DNA of 64,000 nucleotides from Latrodectus hesperus (lineage: Eukaryota > Arthropoda > Arachnida > Araneae > Theridiidae), in the NCBI GenBank assembly GCA_037975125.1, contig CM075853.1:54889091-54953090 (forward strand), in the 5' to 3' direction. The notes below the pieces were generated by a model, which saw only the letters and a program-made list of their open reading frames with translations, did not search any database and was not told where the DNA came from. Each line of letters begins with the position of its first letter. The stretch's first letter is position 1. Both the position numbers and the translations under genes were made by a program. This document shows, one piece after another, positions 40,551 to 47,777 of the stretch.

Positions 40551-43500
40551 AGAGAGAGTTAGAGAAAAACTATAATTAAAGTCTATCCTTGATTTTAAAT
40601 TCATTTGTAAAAGAATAAATATATTTTCAAATAATTTATATTTGTGATAATAATTTTAAAAAAATATATACCTAATCGAGCCATAAGCTCATTTTCCATT
40701 TCTTGTATCTGTTCATTTGCCTTTAAAAAGATATACATATATTAGTAAAACGTTTTTGCTAAGCACTTAGCTATGCAAAATTAATCATCTGAACATATAT
40801 AAAATTTTATCTTAGAAAAAGTAAATTTAGAAATCAATACTTATAATGCATTTTAATTTACAAAAAATAAAAAAATTTTTATGAGTTTTAAGCATATACA
40901 TTTGAATGTTTATTATTTGAATTAATTAAATTAAATAAGTTTATGTCATATGTCATAAAAAAAATTGAAAATATTTGAAATATATATATGTAATGAAATT
41001 TATTAATAATATTAGTATTATTAACCCGTGATAATTGTTCTTCTAATTCTGCAACTTGTTCTAAAGCAGCACTTTTTGTTTCTGAATCTTCCATAAGAGC
41101 TCCAACATCAAATACATTATCCAAATAAGCAGATATCTGAACTTGAAGTTCTTCGCTTTCCGTTTGACGTAGTTTTTCTAAGTAATCATCTAGTCCAATT
41201 TGTGTGAATTCATATTGCAAATGTACTCTAAAATTCATATCTTCAACTGAATGAACAATAATATTAACAAACTGCATGCAAGCAACCTGAAAAAAAGAAT
41301 ATTAATAATTATCTCTTACTTAATTCAAACAAATTTTAGAATTGATTCATGAACTTAATTATTTAATCAAATACAAATTAGAAATTTGTAAGCAATATTA
41401 ATTGTTTAATAATAAGAAAATCAACATTTGATGATAAAAGATTTCATACATTCCTTAAACATTATTAAATAGATATTTCTGACAAGTATTCACACACTGC
41501 AAACTTATAGCATTACTTGCATACTATTAGTTATAATTTCCACATTAATAATTTAAATCATTATGAACTAAAACAATATACACTTAGTGCAAGACAAAAT
41601 ATTCTTTACATTTTATTACTTTAGCGATTTTGATATTCTTGATATAAATTATTGTGAGTAACTGAAAAGGTCAATATTAAAAACTTACCATAAAGTCAAT
41701 ATTAAAAACTTCATAATTTATAAAATATTCCATTAGTGTTTCAAATCTCTTTTTCTCCCCACAAACATCTTTGAAATTGTCAAAAGCGGCTAAGATGATT
41801 TGGTGACCACCTTTAACAAGGCATATTGCTGCAAGAAGTTCTAAAACTAATGCTTTAGTCCTGTAAATTATAATATAAGATGTTAATGCTATTACAATAG
41901 ATATTTAAATTGAAAACTAAAAGCAAATCATTAATCACAGAAACTACATTAAATAAATACATTTAAAGTCCCCTCACCTTAAGCTCTTGTGATTTAAACT
42001 GAGTGCTATACAATTAATAGCCTGGGTATGTTCTATCACCATATTAAAACCATACTATAAAAAAACACAAAGAAAAATAATTTAAATGATATTTAAAATA
42101 ATGAAATCAAAATGCATTGTATTGAAAATAAAGGAAAAGTTAAGTATTTTCCTTAATAATACAACACAAACTAATAAAGACTCAGTCTCAGTAATTTATT
42201 AGGTTATTATTTCAAAATAATTTAACATAAAAAATCTTAAATAACAAATCTTATTGAAAAACTTAATTACAACAATCAGAATTAGATTTTTCTAAGATTC
42301 AATCCAAATATAATTGTATGTATTTGTATGCTAAAAAGAAGTGGTAATAATTTATTTTTAGACGAAAATTTGTTTGCTAAACAATATCTGATAAGTTAGT
42401 AATATATTCACAAGAAAATTCAAAATATTTTGGAATTCCAATTTCATACCAAAAGATATGAGCAATTTTAATTAATATAAGCATAAATTTTGACATACTA
42501 AAACTAAGATTAAAAACTTTATGTACATAATGATGATCATTACAACATCTTTTCTTCCCCTCTCTCTATATGCACATACATGTACCTTAATATGATTGTT
42601 TTAATCAGATACAAGTCTACATAACTAGAGAAATTGATTGGAATTTTTATATTAAAATTTTATAGCTTCAAAAAATTTTGGAAGATCTTAAAGTGATTGT
42701 AAATACATGCAGTTGATTACCAAAATTATATTTCTCAGCACATGAAATCAATCATAACACAAGTACACACACACCATTTATTGAACATTAACTCTCATTG
42801 TATTGTTTTTAATTTTGCATTGAAGTTATACATCTTTTTTATTTACTTTTAAGCTTTTCATTTCACAGTATAATTTTTTAATACTTAAATAATTTAATGA
42901 ATATAATATTAATAATTAAAGCCACATGATTTAAGAATCATTCAGCATTTCTATTATCTAAAACTAAATCATTTGCTGATGATGATATAAATTTTATTAA
43001 GGCTTCCTTCTCATTTGTTACTGAAACCTATGACTGTTAATTTGATTTTAACTAAATTTGAAGATAAGAGCTCTTTTTGACTTTAGATAATATAAATTTC
43101 ATTTTGTGTTACATTTTAAAATATAAAAAATGAAACTGTTTTTAATATTTTTGTGGTGGCCATATACCTTAAAAGAAAATAGTTTTTACTTAAAATTTAT
43201 CAGTTTTATTATTTTAGGATTTTTTTAAAAAGCAGTAAAATAATTTTACACTTATATGATTCAACTTTATGTATGGGTCAGTGTGATTTTAGAAGTTAAA
43301 TATCTTTAAAAAACAAAAATTAAAACACCTTAGACTCCATCTCATTAGTGGTTTAAGTTACCCCAAGATAATACATTCTGAAGTTATGAAATGATAGCAT
43401 AAACATTATATATAAATATAAATATTCAAAAGATGTTCATTTTTACAAACATAAAGGGACTGGTAAAATAGTTCTTAAAATTGAAAGTTTGTAAAATCGA

Positions 43501-46500
43501 AAAATAACTATTAGATCTTTATATAAAAAATTGAAAACATTTTTATCAAACTGCTCCCATTATAAAGCACTAATAGAAAAAATTTAGTATACACTATGTA
43601 AAAAAATGGAAAATGAAATCCATTGTTAAAAACAATTCTTACTTTTTATTTCATTGAGAGTGTATCAATTAAAGATCAGTAACTTTATTTCAAAATTACA
43701 GTTTTAAAATCATATTTTTTCAATGCAGAATAGAATTTTACATTTGTTTTTCTCTCAAAAAGTACCATAATGTTATTAGCCATTTATCTACTAGCTCTGC
43801 AGATGTTTGCAACACTAAGTCATTTACTACATATTTGATATCTGCTGCTTTTCTATTCTTTTATAACGCTCAAAATCATTTAATTAACTAATAATTTTTA
43901 TGTGTAAATTACAACTGGATTCAGATTCAAAATGTCTTGAAGTGAAATTTTGCAGAGCAGTAGGTTTCCACATCAAGCTCATGAATAACTTACTTTCACT
44001 CAGGTAATAGCTTATTTAATAACACACACAGGTCAGAATGATGATTTGATCACTTTTTTCAAAGGTATCTTATATTTTCACTAGAAACTATTAATTATAC
44101 TCAAGTGCATGCAAAGTAGCAGGTTAGATACGAAAAAATAAATAAAAGTAGCAGAAGAAATTCTTCACGAGCTGCTTCAAAACAACCAGGATAAAGGATA
44201 CTTGAGGCTGACTACTATTTATGCCTGAAAGTCTACTGATAGGATTTATAAAAAATATTTTCCTTTAATTTCAATTTTAATCAGTTTGATGTTAGAATCA
44301 AAATTATTGTTAATTCATTATACTGATTAATAAATATTTAATGTTGTTGCAGTCAGCTATCCACAATTTTAAGATTTGTGATAAAAAACATGAATTCAAG
44401 TTTCTCAATTTCATAAAATAAACAAAAAATATGGTTGAGAATTCAATGCCTATTTTCAACAAGCATTAAATCTGCAGTTAAAAAACAAATAAAGAATTTT
44501 ATATTAATAATAAATATTTAACAATTCAAAGAATTTCTTATAAAAAATGCTAATCTAAGTTTCTCCACCATAAAATAAAAAAATAAATAAATAAATCATT
44601 CGATGATAAATAATATATGCAATAGAAAATACATGGAAGAGAATTTGTAAAAGATAGTTTTAAAAAATTTAGTTTTTAAACAGGAATTAAAATTATAGCA
44701 TCTATGGTACCCTGTTAGAGACCAGCCAAAAGTTCATTAAAATTGGAAGTGTTTGCAAATTAGAGGTTTGTAAAATTAAGTATCTACTATATATATTCGC
44801 ATTTTATTGTTCTATAACATGTAAAAACATAACAGCAAGGTAAAATATAAACACATTATCAAAAAATTGTAACACTTAAAAACTGCTGTATATATATATA
44901 ACTTCTTATTAAATGATACCTAATAATTTATTTTGTGCTTATTTTATTTCTGTTCAGTTAAAATTGAATTGTTCATTAGTTCAGCTAAAACTTCAAGATT
45001 TCTATATCCATTTATAATGCAAAAATGTTTTCTGAAAATAACTAACAATCAAACTGTCAAGCAAATATTTTATCTTAAAAAAGGTTTAAAATATTATTAA
45101 AGTCATGAAATCATAGTTTAAAATTAACTATTAAGAATTATTTTAATAAAATTTAACTAAAAAGGATATAGTAATTTAAAATATTTCTCTTACTTTGTTG
45201 TTCATTATGGCACGTAAGCACATGATGCAAACATGAATATCATCTTTTGCTTCACCCATGTTCAATTTAGCTATATGTTTAGTAGCCCTTCTCACTTTTA
45301 AACTTTCAACATGAAGAAGAGGTCTACTTTTTGGTCCTAATGTATTTCCATTTGGTATGACTTCATTTTCTTCATGATTAGCTTGAGTAACAATGTGTTC
45401 ATGCCTAATGAAAATCAAAAGATTATTTATTAATCACAGAATTGAAAACTGCACAGAAGCACATAAAACATGTTTATAACTGAAGCAAATAATTTCAATC
45501 CTTCAAAGTAAGAGTGATTTTTGAAGCAAGAGTTTACAGATATTCAGAAAACTGCAAGATACTCAAAAATAGATACTTGAAACAGCAAGTTTACTTATTA
45601 AGATAAATTTTGTGAAACATTTAACATGATACATAAATGGAAGTTTAAATTTAAATGTTAAAAATTTTTGTTTATAAATTACATATGAACCTTAATTAAC
45701 TATTTTTTAAATAATCTATGCACTCAATAACACAACTTGCACATCCATTATTAACAATTCAAAGAACTTCTCTTTTCAATGCTTCTATAAAACTTTTTCT
45801 GAAATTAGTAGTAAAAAATAAAGCTTCAACTGATGACATCAAGTGGCAATAATAACAAAGATTTCAAAATATGAGATTAAAATATTTCACACATTTTGAC
45901 ACATTTTCAAAAAATTTTACAATATTAATTATGCTGATGATGCCATACTGGTGTTTTTAATTTCACCGTGAGGGTTCATCAGAGTATACAATGACAGATT
46001 TAGCAATTTTGAACATCATAATAGTTACTTTTTAAGGAATGCCATAAGCTTCATCTATCATGACATGCCATCTTTACATGACCAAAAAGAATGAATTTTC
46101 AATGAAGAAATCATGAAGGGAAAGATTTTAATAATAAATGTACAGAACATAAATAAACTGCTGAAAACTTTTGTTAGATTAACTAAACCCTTTAGGAAAA
46201 AGGTTTTGTACATACAATAAAAGACCACACAAGCAAATTTAATAATGCATATAACACAAGACACTGAACTATCATAAAAAATGCTGTCTTTTCTTCTTTA
46301 CACTGGAATTTTTAAAACTCATTTACAATTACAAAAGACACCACCAAAAAGAGCCAACCAACTTGTCTAATGGTCAGTGTGCCTGACTGCGGATAAGGAG
46401 GTCTTGGGTTCTAATCCCGGTTCGAGCATGGATGTACTTTTTTTTTTTCTCTCTCTATCTATCCTGTCTTTGTCCCTTCCTTATATGAATGACGTGTGAA

Positions 46501-47777
46501 TGGTTGCCTACCCTATAAACGGGTTCCTATGGCATTTGTGTACTGAAGAAGTCGGACTCTACACCAAATATGGTTCAGTTGGAAAAGTGGAGCAGCACAC
46601 CCCATATTGCCAGCCTAGCTGGCACACGACAACCAACAACCACCAAAAAGAGAAATAAAATATCATGACTATTCAAGTGGTTGATATGATTTACTGATTA
46701 TAATTTTTAATCATGTTTGACATTAGTTTGTTAATAACACAAAAATATTGAGTTTACTATAACAAGATTTTAGATTCAAAACAGATGTTTTAGAGTTTGA
46801 GATAGGAGAATCTGGATGAATAGTGCAAGAAAACTTTTAACAGTGAAAAGTAATAATTTATGACAAAAGGAAGAAATTATAAAAACATACCTAACAATTA
46901 AAAGACGAAATGATAAATAATCAACTAAAACATCAAGACCCATATTGTCTTCATTAAGGAACTCTCGAACCCATCTGAGATAAAACAAAAAGTAATTTAT
47001 TAAATAAATAAAAAATAAATCACTGAAAGTAATTATTTAAAAGCAATAACTATTCTTACTCAATATTGTTTGTTCTTAGTGATATTTCCAGGTCTCTTAA
47101 AACCTGCGTTGAAGTGGCATCCCCAAGAATTTTTCGTTTCTAAAAATTAAAATGCATGTTATTGATTTGTGTAAACTATCATGTATCATTAATTAGCCTG
47201 TATTAATTATTTAGTTTCCTTTCTGATTGACTTTTTTAAAAATAAGATTATTTTAATTTGTTTTCTCATGCTTAAAAATTTAAAAATATATAAGAAAATG
47301 TAGCATTGACAAGAACCAAAGATTGTCATAGCTTTTGTATTATATATTGATGTTAAATCAAGGAAAACTTAAAATCAATTCTATTTGTTAATAAATTAAT
47401 CATTACAACAGTTAATAAAATCATATGAAAAATAATCAAATGCATTAAAATAACAAATAAAAGTGATCCTTAAACATAAATTATTTATAATATTACAATT
47501 CTGATCTTACCCTTGCACTTCTTGAAGCTTTGGGATCAAGATATGTTTTTAATTTACGAAGATAAAATGCAGGAGAAGCTTTCGCCATGACTTTTTCCTA
47601 CAAAAATATAGCAAAATAGTATGAAACTAAATTAATAGGAATTGTTTAAAAATAAAAAAAAAAAAAATATTCAGCAAAAATACAGATAATTACCTGATCA
47701 CATATCATATCCCACTTTTTTTCATCATCATATTGCTTTAAAAGTTTTACTTTATCAGGGGGCAAATCCATAGATGC
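15942..47777 (-). CDS. Frl: Formin-like protein, FMNL/Frl family (25 exons, 5' end missing)
   Basis: This formin nucleates and elongates unbranched actin filaments under Rho-family control. Twenty-five exons join in phase to 984 codons plus TAG. In window residue numbers: GBD/FH3 armadillo region 1 to about 325 (S-M-D-L-P-P-D-K near the start; [12 protein letters not shown] at 208-219; [13 protein letters not shown] at 281-293); coiled coil about 330-434; FH1 with Pro runs of 12 and 7 (457-468, 473-479); FH2 about 503-880, with the lasso [10 protein letters not shown] (Trp519) and [10 protein letters not shown] (718-727); [12 protein letters not shown] with R-R-R (957-969). The FH2 N-terminus, the ending D-E-L-D-F and the DAD place it in FMNL rather than Dia or DAAM. 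About 40-50 N-terminal residues, with the myristoylated Met-Gly start, are not in the window. Introns run from under 100 bp to about 5 kb and carry several transposons. Most GT-AG sites are strong; the exon 8 donor (GTTAAT) is weak. Confidence 0.95.
16049..17464 (-). other. Frl intron 24
   Basis: About 1.4 kb, AT-rich and CpG-poor; no repeat or gene recognised. Confidence 0.7.
17465..17570 (-). CDS. Frl: Frl exon 24 (residues 915-950)
   Basis: 106 nt, acceptor TCTTGCAG, donor [20 protein letters not shown], then [13 protein letters not shown]; Gly950 is split. It is the standard FMNL segment before the DAD. Confidence 0.94.
17571..20027 (-). other. Frl intron 23, part between exon 24 and the piggyBac insertion
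   Basis: Contains a perfect 20-bp palindrome CTTTGAAACATGTTTCAAAG (18061-18080), an (AT)n tract (18778-18819) and a short (CA)n run (about 19483-19496). Otherwise featureless AT-rich DNA; the small minus frame 18178-18363 has no support. Confidence 0.6.
18778..18819. repeat. (AT)n microsatellite
   Basis: Perfect alternating AT run of about 42 bp in intron 23. Confidence 0.95.
20386..20646 (+). pseudogene. piggyBac transposase, N-terminal fragment
   Basis: It starts at the ATG following GTAAAGAAAA. The fragment is acidic (runs of Asp, Ser and Glu), as piggyBac N-termini are, and reaches a basic/aromatic stretch [11 protein letters not shown] before the stop at 20644. The usual DDE core should follow, but the next recognisable residues are from far downstream in the family, so most of the catalytic domain is deleted. 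The frame at 20408-20608 is a shadow. Confidence 0.75.
20653..21257 (+). pseudogene. piggyBac transposase, C-terminal fragment with frameshift
   Basis: [14 protein letters not shown] is the conserved strand before the last catalytic residue. [13 protein letters not shown] carries the third Asp of the DDD triad. The frame then slips at an A-run near 20930 and continues at 20922-21257 with H-F-P and a Cys-rich end: C-E-V-C-C then C-K-D-C-N, L-C-V-I-P-C-F, the zinc-binding domain that recognises the transposon ends. The first two catalytic Asp residues are absent with the deletion. Confidence 0.8.
21645..22525 (-). other. Frl intron 23, part next to exon 23
   Basis: AT-rich and CpG-poor; a short palindromic ATATGTATATACATAT lies near 22309. 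No gene. Confidence 0.6.
22526..22645 (-). CDS. Frl: Frl exon 23, charged linker (residues 875-914)
   Basis: 120 nt, phase 0-0, acceptor CCTTTTAG, donor [26 protein letters not shown], then a Ser/Asn/Lys-rich tail. The post-FH2 helix is conserved, the second half is not. As a symmetric exon flanked by two introns of nearly 5 kb, it is the best cassette-exon candidate in the gene. Confidence 0.92.
22646..23395 (-). other. Frl intron 22, part next to exon 23
   Basis: AT-rich intron. Overlapping small frames on both strands at 23034-23265 have no domain and no conservation clue. Nothing else seen. Confidence 0.5.
23400..23545 (+). pseudogene. mariner-like transposase C-terminus, remnant
   Basis: The plus frame gives [16 protein letters not shown], then [19 protein letters not shown] before a stop. 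This resembles the closing part of mariner transposases (K-G-I, L, W, G-D at matching spacing). No catalytic triad is recognisable upstream. The call is from pattern only. Confidence 0.35.
23877..24639. mobile_element. MITE-like element with CAGGGTTC termini
   Basis: The left end CAGGGTTCATACAGATTTCC and the right end (complement of AGTTGTGCGAACCCTG) are imperfect inverted repeats of about 20 bp. The 763-bp body is AT-rich, non-coding and split near its right end by a 76-bp (AT)n tract. The right-hand third recurs at 26629-26890. No target duplication is certain. The superfamily is not assignable from the ends alone. Confidence 0.6.
24518..24593. repeat. (AT)n microsatellite inside the MITE
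   Basis: About 76 bp of perfect AT alternation, bounded on both sides by MITE sequence of the form GAGTTT(C/G)A(A/G)GAG. Confidence 0.95.
24640..26628 (-). other. Frl intron 22, middle
   Basis: AT-rich and CpG-poor; a G9 run at about 25519-25527 is the only unusual tract. No gene or element recognised. Confidence 0.5.
26629..26890. mobile_element. Partial second copy of the CAGGGTTC MITE
   Basis: Collinear with 24257-24639: GCCGCCATTTAGCGACAATA against GCTGCCATCTAGTGGAAATA, then AAAATGCATCAAGGTAAG against AAATGCATCAAGGTAAG, CACGATTTTCAAAGAGTCA, and the same right terminus AGGAGTTGTGCGAACCCTG (ends 26890). The left part is missing or unrecognisable, and the copy lacks the (AT)n insert. Confidence 0.65.
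26891..27304 (-). other. Frl intron 22, part next to exon 22
   Basis: AT-rich and CpG-poor. It contains a small direct repeat of TTAGTTAATAA/TTAACTAATAA type near 26988-27035. No gene. Confidence 0.5.
27305..27406 (-). CDS. Frl: Frl exon 22, end of FH2 (residues 841-874)
   Basis: 102 nt, phase 0-0, acceptor TTTTATAG, donor [16 protein letters not shown], then [13 protein letters not shown]: the last FH2 helices that form the post. Confidence 0.95.
27492..27664 (-). CDS. Frl: Frl exon 21, FH2 (residues 783-840)
   Basis: 173 nt, acceptor TTTTTTCAG, donor [24 protein letters not shown] and L-K-E-F-L-N-N-S-E. The frame runs on upstream into intron, so an internal Met is not a start. Confidence 0.95.
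27740..27869 (-). CDS. Frl: Frl exon 20, FH2 (residues 740-783)
   Basis: 130 nt, acceptor TTTTTCCAG, donor [23 protein letters not shown] and L-R-F-L-E-K-A-A-S; Val783 is split with exon 21. Confidence 0.95.
27870..28335 (-). other. Frl intron 19, part next to exon 20
   Basis: AT-rich, no recognisable feature. Confidence 0.5.
28336..28785 (-). pseudogene. Tc1-like transposase remnant (C-terminal half)
   Basis: Minus-strand translation with slips gives [11 protein letters not shown], then [10 protein letters not shown] (compare F-Q-Q-D-N/G-A-P-x-H around the second catalytic Asp). It closes with D-D-V-W-N-E-L-N and [15 protein letters not shown], the usual Tc1 C-terminus. Several stops and frameshifts; old and inactive. 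The remnant lies in Frl intron 19 and in the sense orientation of the host gene. Confidence 0.45.
28786..29657 (-). other. Frl intron 19, part next to exon 19
   Basis: AT-rich. The plus frame at 28947-29150 has no domain and lies antisense in an intron. Nothing else recognised. Confidence 0.5.
29658..29738 (-). CDS. Frl: Frl exon 19, FH2 GNYMN motif (residues 713-739)
   Basis: 81 nt, phase 0-0, acceptor TTCTTTAG, donor [21 protein letters not shown] is the FH2 hallmark motif, followed by [10 protein letters not shown]. Confidence 0.96.
29739..33591 (-). other. Frl intron 18
   Basis: 3.85 kb, strongly AT-rich. Two items stand out. At 31095-31265 there is a less AT-rich patch whose plus frame reads [20 protein letters not shown] and further on W-R-K-M-F-A-K-A-K, probably a fragment of an unidentified element. 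At 32425-32441 there is a 17-nt exon-like segment with strong splice sites. The rest shows no feature. Confidence 0.5.
31095..31265 (+). repeat. Unidentified element fragment in intron 18
   Basis: Base composition is close to balanced, unlike the flanks, and about 24 codons are open in the plus frame before a stop, then about 20 more. The protein pattern is charged and not recognised. A decayed retroelement is the likeliest explanation. Confidence 0.25.
33592..33660 (-). CDS. Frl: Frl exon 18, FH2 (residues 690-712)
   Basis: 69 nt, phase 0-0, acceptor TTACATAG, donor [25 protein letters not shown]. Confidence 0.93.
33661..35028 (-). other. Frl intron 17
   Basis: AT-rich intron with one long (AT)n tract preceded by (CA)n (34784-34880). 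No gene. Confidence 0.6.
34799..34879. repeat. (AT)n microsatellite with adjoining (CA)n
   Basis: About 80 bp of AT alternation, preceded by CACACACACA (about 34787-34796). Confidence 0.95.
35029..35115 (-). CDS. Frl: Frl exon 17, FH2 (residues 661-689)
   Basis: 87 nt, phase 0-0, donor [20 protein letters not shown] then [10 protein letters not shown]. Confidence 0.93.
35234..35311 (-). CDS. Frl: Frl exon 16, FH2 (residues 635-660)
   Basis: 78 nt, phase 0-0, acceptor TGTTACAG, donor GTTGGT. It starts with M-K-A-Y-K-E-Y-E and ends with [10 protein letters not shown]. Confidence 0.93.
35391..35567 (-). CDS. Frl: Frl exon 15, FH2 knob (residues 576-634)
   Basis: 177 nt, phase 0-0, acceptor TTTATAG, donor [20 protein letters not shown] corresponds to the actin-binding knob. 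It runs on to L-R-M-V-P-T-E-A-E, the conserved block before the coiled-coil subdomain. Confidence 0.95.
35568..36370 (-). other. Frl intron 14, part next to exon 15
   Basis: AT-rich, no feature recognised. Confidence 0.5.
36390..37200 (+). pseudogene. Tc1-like transposase pseudogene (DD34E type), fairly young
   Basis: The plus frame shows the end of the paired-like domain ([28 protein letters not shown]) and the catalytic core. First Asp is in F-S-D-E-S-R-F (36606-36608), second in M-D-D-N-A-T-S-H (36879-36881), Glu in [11 protein letters not shown] (36985-36987); the D-E interval is about 34 residues. The end is T-L-H-G-G-H. It is broken by stops at 36525 (TAG) and 36897 (TGA), a one-base slip near 36950 and another near 36430. 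The element is CpG-rich against CpG-poor intron DNA, so the insertion is recent relative to its neighbours. It is antisense to Frl. Minus frames at 36383-36568 and 36973-37167 are shadows. Terminal repeats were not resolved. Confidence 0.85.
37620..38310 (+). pseudogene. Second Tc1-like element, heavily decayed
   Basis: It begins near GGCCAAAATTAGTGCCACC (37642-37660), typical of Tc1 ends. The plus frames then give L-I-A-R-E-I-S-D-G and [13 protein letters not shown] (helix-turn-helix linker), later L-Q-H-H-E-S, and finally [11 protein letters not shown] (from about 38210), the conserved region before the second Asp. Many stops. It has fewer CpG than its neighbour at 36.4 kb and so looks older and of a different Tc1 lineage. 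The minus frames at 37949-38167 and 38262-38447 are shadows. Confidence 0.6.
38311..38754 (-). other. Frl intron 14, part next to exon 14
   Basis: AT-rich; no feature recognised beyond the element to its left. Confidence 0.5.
38755..38853 (-). CDS. Frl: Frl exon 14, FH2 linker (residues 543-575)
   Basis: 99 nt, phase 0-0, donor [20 protein letters not shown], then a polar Gly/Asn-rich stretch that corresponds to the flexible FH2 linker. Confidence 0.92.
39159..39283 (-). CDS. Frl: Frl exon 13, FH2 lasso (residues 501-542)
   Basis: 125 nt, acceptor TTTTCTAG, donor [26 protein letters not shown] is the FH2 lasso, with Trp519 as the conserved tryptophan that clamps the partner subunit's post. 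It ends E-L-D-D-D-K-L-H-N. Confidence 0.95.
39373..39570 (-). CDS. Frl: Frl exon 12, FH1 (residues 435-501)
   Basis: 198 nt, acceptor TTTTTTCAG, donor GTATTC. The FH1 domain, which recruits profilin-actin, has a 12-proline run (457-468), a 7-proline run (473-479) and a P-P-G-P-P-P-M-P-G end. It is short compared with vertebrate FMNL FH1. The nearly pure CCN coding makes it prone to length change. Another frame over this exon (39426-39608) is a shadow. Confidence 0.94.
39571..40161 (-). other. Frl intron 11
   Basis: About 590 bp between the coiled-coil exon 11 and the FH1 exon; AT-rich, nothing recognised. Confidence 0.6.
40162..40297 (-). CDS. Frl: Frl exon 11 (residues 390-435)
   Basis: 136 nt, acceptor TTATTTTAAG, donor GTAAGA. 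Starts [15 protein letters not shown] and ends L-E-S-N-S-L-P-R, closing the coiled coil before FH1. Gly435 is split with exon 12. Confidence 0.9.
40402..40463 (-). CDS. Frl: Frl exon 10 (residues 369-389)
   Basis: 62 nt, acceptor TTTTTTACAG, donor [26 protein letters not shown], coiled coil. A TA microsatellite lies just upstream of its acceptor (40479-40549). Confidence 0.85.
40479..40558. repeat. (TA)n microsatellite with (AG)n end, next to the exon 10 acceptor
   Basis: Two TA runs separated by TGTATG (40501-40506), then AGAGAGAGAG (40549-40558). Read on the coding strand, the TA tract ends about 15 nt before the polypyrimidine/AG of exon 10, inside a 208-bp intron, so it occupies the branch-point zone. 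Confidence 0.95.
40672..40720 (-). CDS. Frl: Frl exon 9 (residues 353-369)
   Basis: 49 nt, donor [22 protein letters not shown]: coiled coil, with codon 369 split with exon 10. The small size makes sequence support weaker, but phase and charge pattern fit. Confidence 0.82.
41026..41286 (-). CDS. Frl: Frl exon 8 (residues 266-352)
   Basis: 261 nt, phase 0-0, acceptor TTTTTCAG. The donor GTTAAT is the weakest in the gene, yet it is the one that keeps phase with exon 9. It carries [17 protein letters not shown] and [11 protein letters not shown], then enters the coiled coil. Confidence 0.94.
41689..41860 (-). CDS. Frl: Frl exon 7 (residues 208-265)
   Basis: 172 nt, acceptor TTTACAG, donor [25 protein letters not shown], then [11 protein letters not shown], among the most conserved segments of the family. 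Confidence 0.95.
41978..42054 (-). CDS. Frl: Frl exon 6 (residues 183-208)
   Basis: 77 nt, donor [15 protein letters not shown], then [10 protein letters not shown]. It joins in phase to N-N-K before and T-K-A-L-V-L after. Confidence 0.93.
42055..45193 (-). other. Frl intron 5
   Basis: 3.1 kb, AT-rich, CpG nearly absent (about 4 in 44041-45120 by my count). No gene or element recognised; a short ATAAATAAATAAAT run near 44580. Confidence 0.6.
45194..45404 (-). CDS. Frl: Frl exon 5 (residues 112-182)
   Basis: 211 nt, acceptor TTCATTAG, donor GTAAGA. The first part (about 113-140) is a low-conservation loop; it then gives [17 protein letters not shown]. It is separated from exon 6 by 3.1 kb. 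Confidence 0.93.
45405..46339 (-). other. Frl intron 4, part next to exon 5
   Basis: AT-rich. The small minus frame 46058-46264 has no support. Nothing else seen. Confidence 0.5.
46340..46652 (+). mobile_element. tRNA-derived SINE with 14-bp target duplication
   Basis: The body 46354-46638 is flanked by a perfect direct repeat ACCACCAAAAAGAG (46340-46353 and 46639-46652). The head is tRNA-like: box A near TTGTCTAATGGT (46373-46384) and box B GGTTCTAATCC, one change from GGTTCGANTCC, within TTGGGTTCTAATCCCGG. After CGAGCATGGATGT comes a T-rich run and a unique body ending in CCAGCCTAGCTGGCACACGA. The perfect duplication and CpG content mean it is young. It lies antisense in Frl intron 4. Confidence 0.85.
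46891..46974 (-). CDS. Frl: Frl exon 4 (residues 84-112)
   Basis: 84 nt with one base completing Glu84, donor [26 protein letters not shown] is a signature stretch of the FMNL FH3 region. Confidence 0.94.
47060..47139 (-). CDS. Frl: Frl exon 3 (residues 58-84)
   Basis: 80 nt, begins in phase, ends with two bases of a Glu codon, donor GTAAGA. Contains [16 protein letters not shown], a well conserved FMNL armadillo helix. Confidence 0.93.
47511..47597 (-). CDS. Frl: Frl exon 2 (residues 29-57)
   Basis: 87 nt, phase 0-0, acceptor TTTGTAG, donor GTAAGA. E-K-V-M-A-K through [12 protein letters not shown]. It follows the W-D-M-I-C-D-Q block exactly as in other FMNL proteins. Confidence 0.93.
47694..47777 (-). 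CDS. Frl: Frl exon 1 of those found (residues 1-28)
   Basis: 84 nt, phase 0 at both ends, acceptor TTGTCAG and donor GTAATT. It encodes [13 protein letters not shown] and ends K-K-W-D-M-I-C-D-Q, the conserved start of the FMNL GTPase-binding/armadillo region. The preceding exon, expected to hold the Met-Gly start, was not found up to 64000. Confidence 0.93.

Noticed and set aside
46354..46440. A functional tRNA gene
   Set aside because: Boxes A and B are present but no acceptor stem or anticodon arm closes properly, and the unit is flanked by a SINE body and target duplication.
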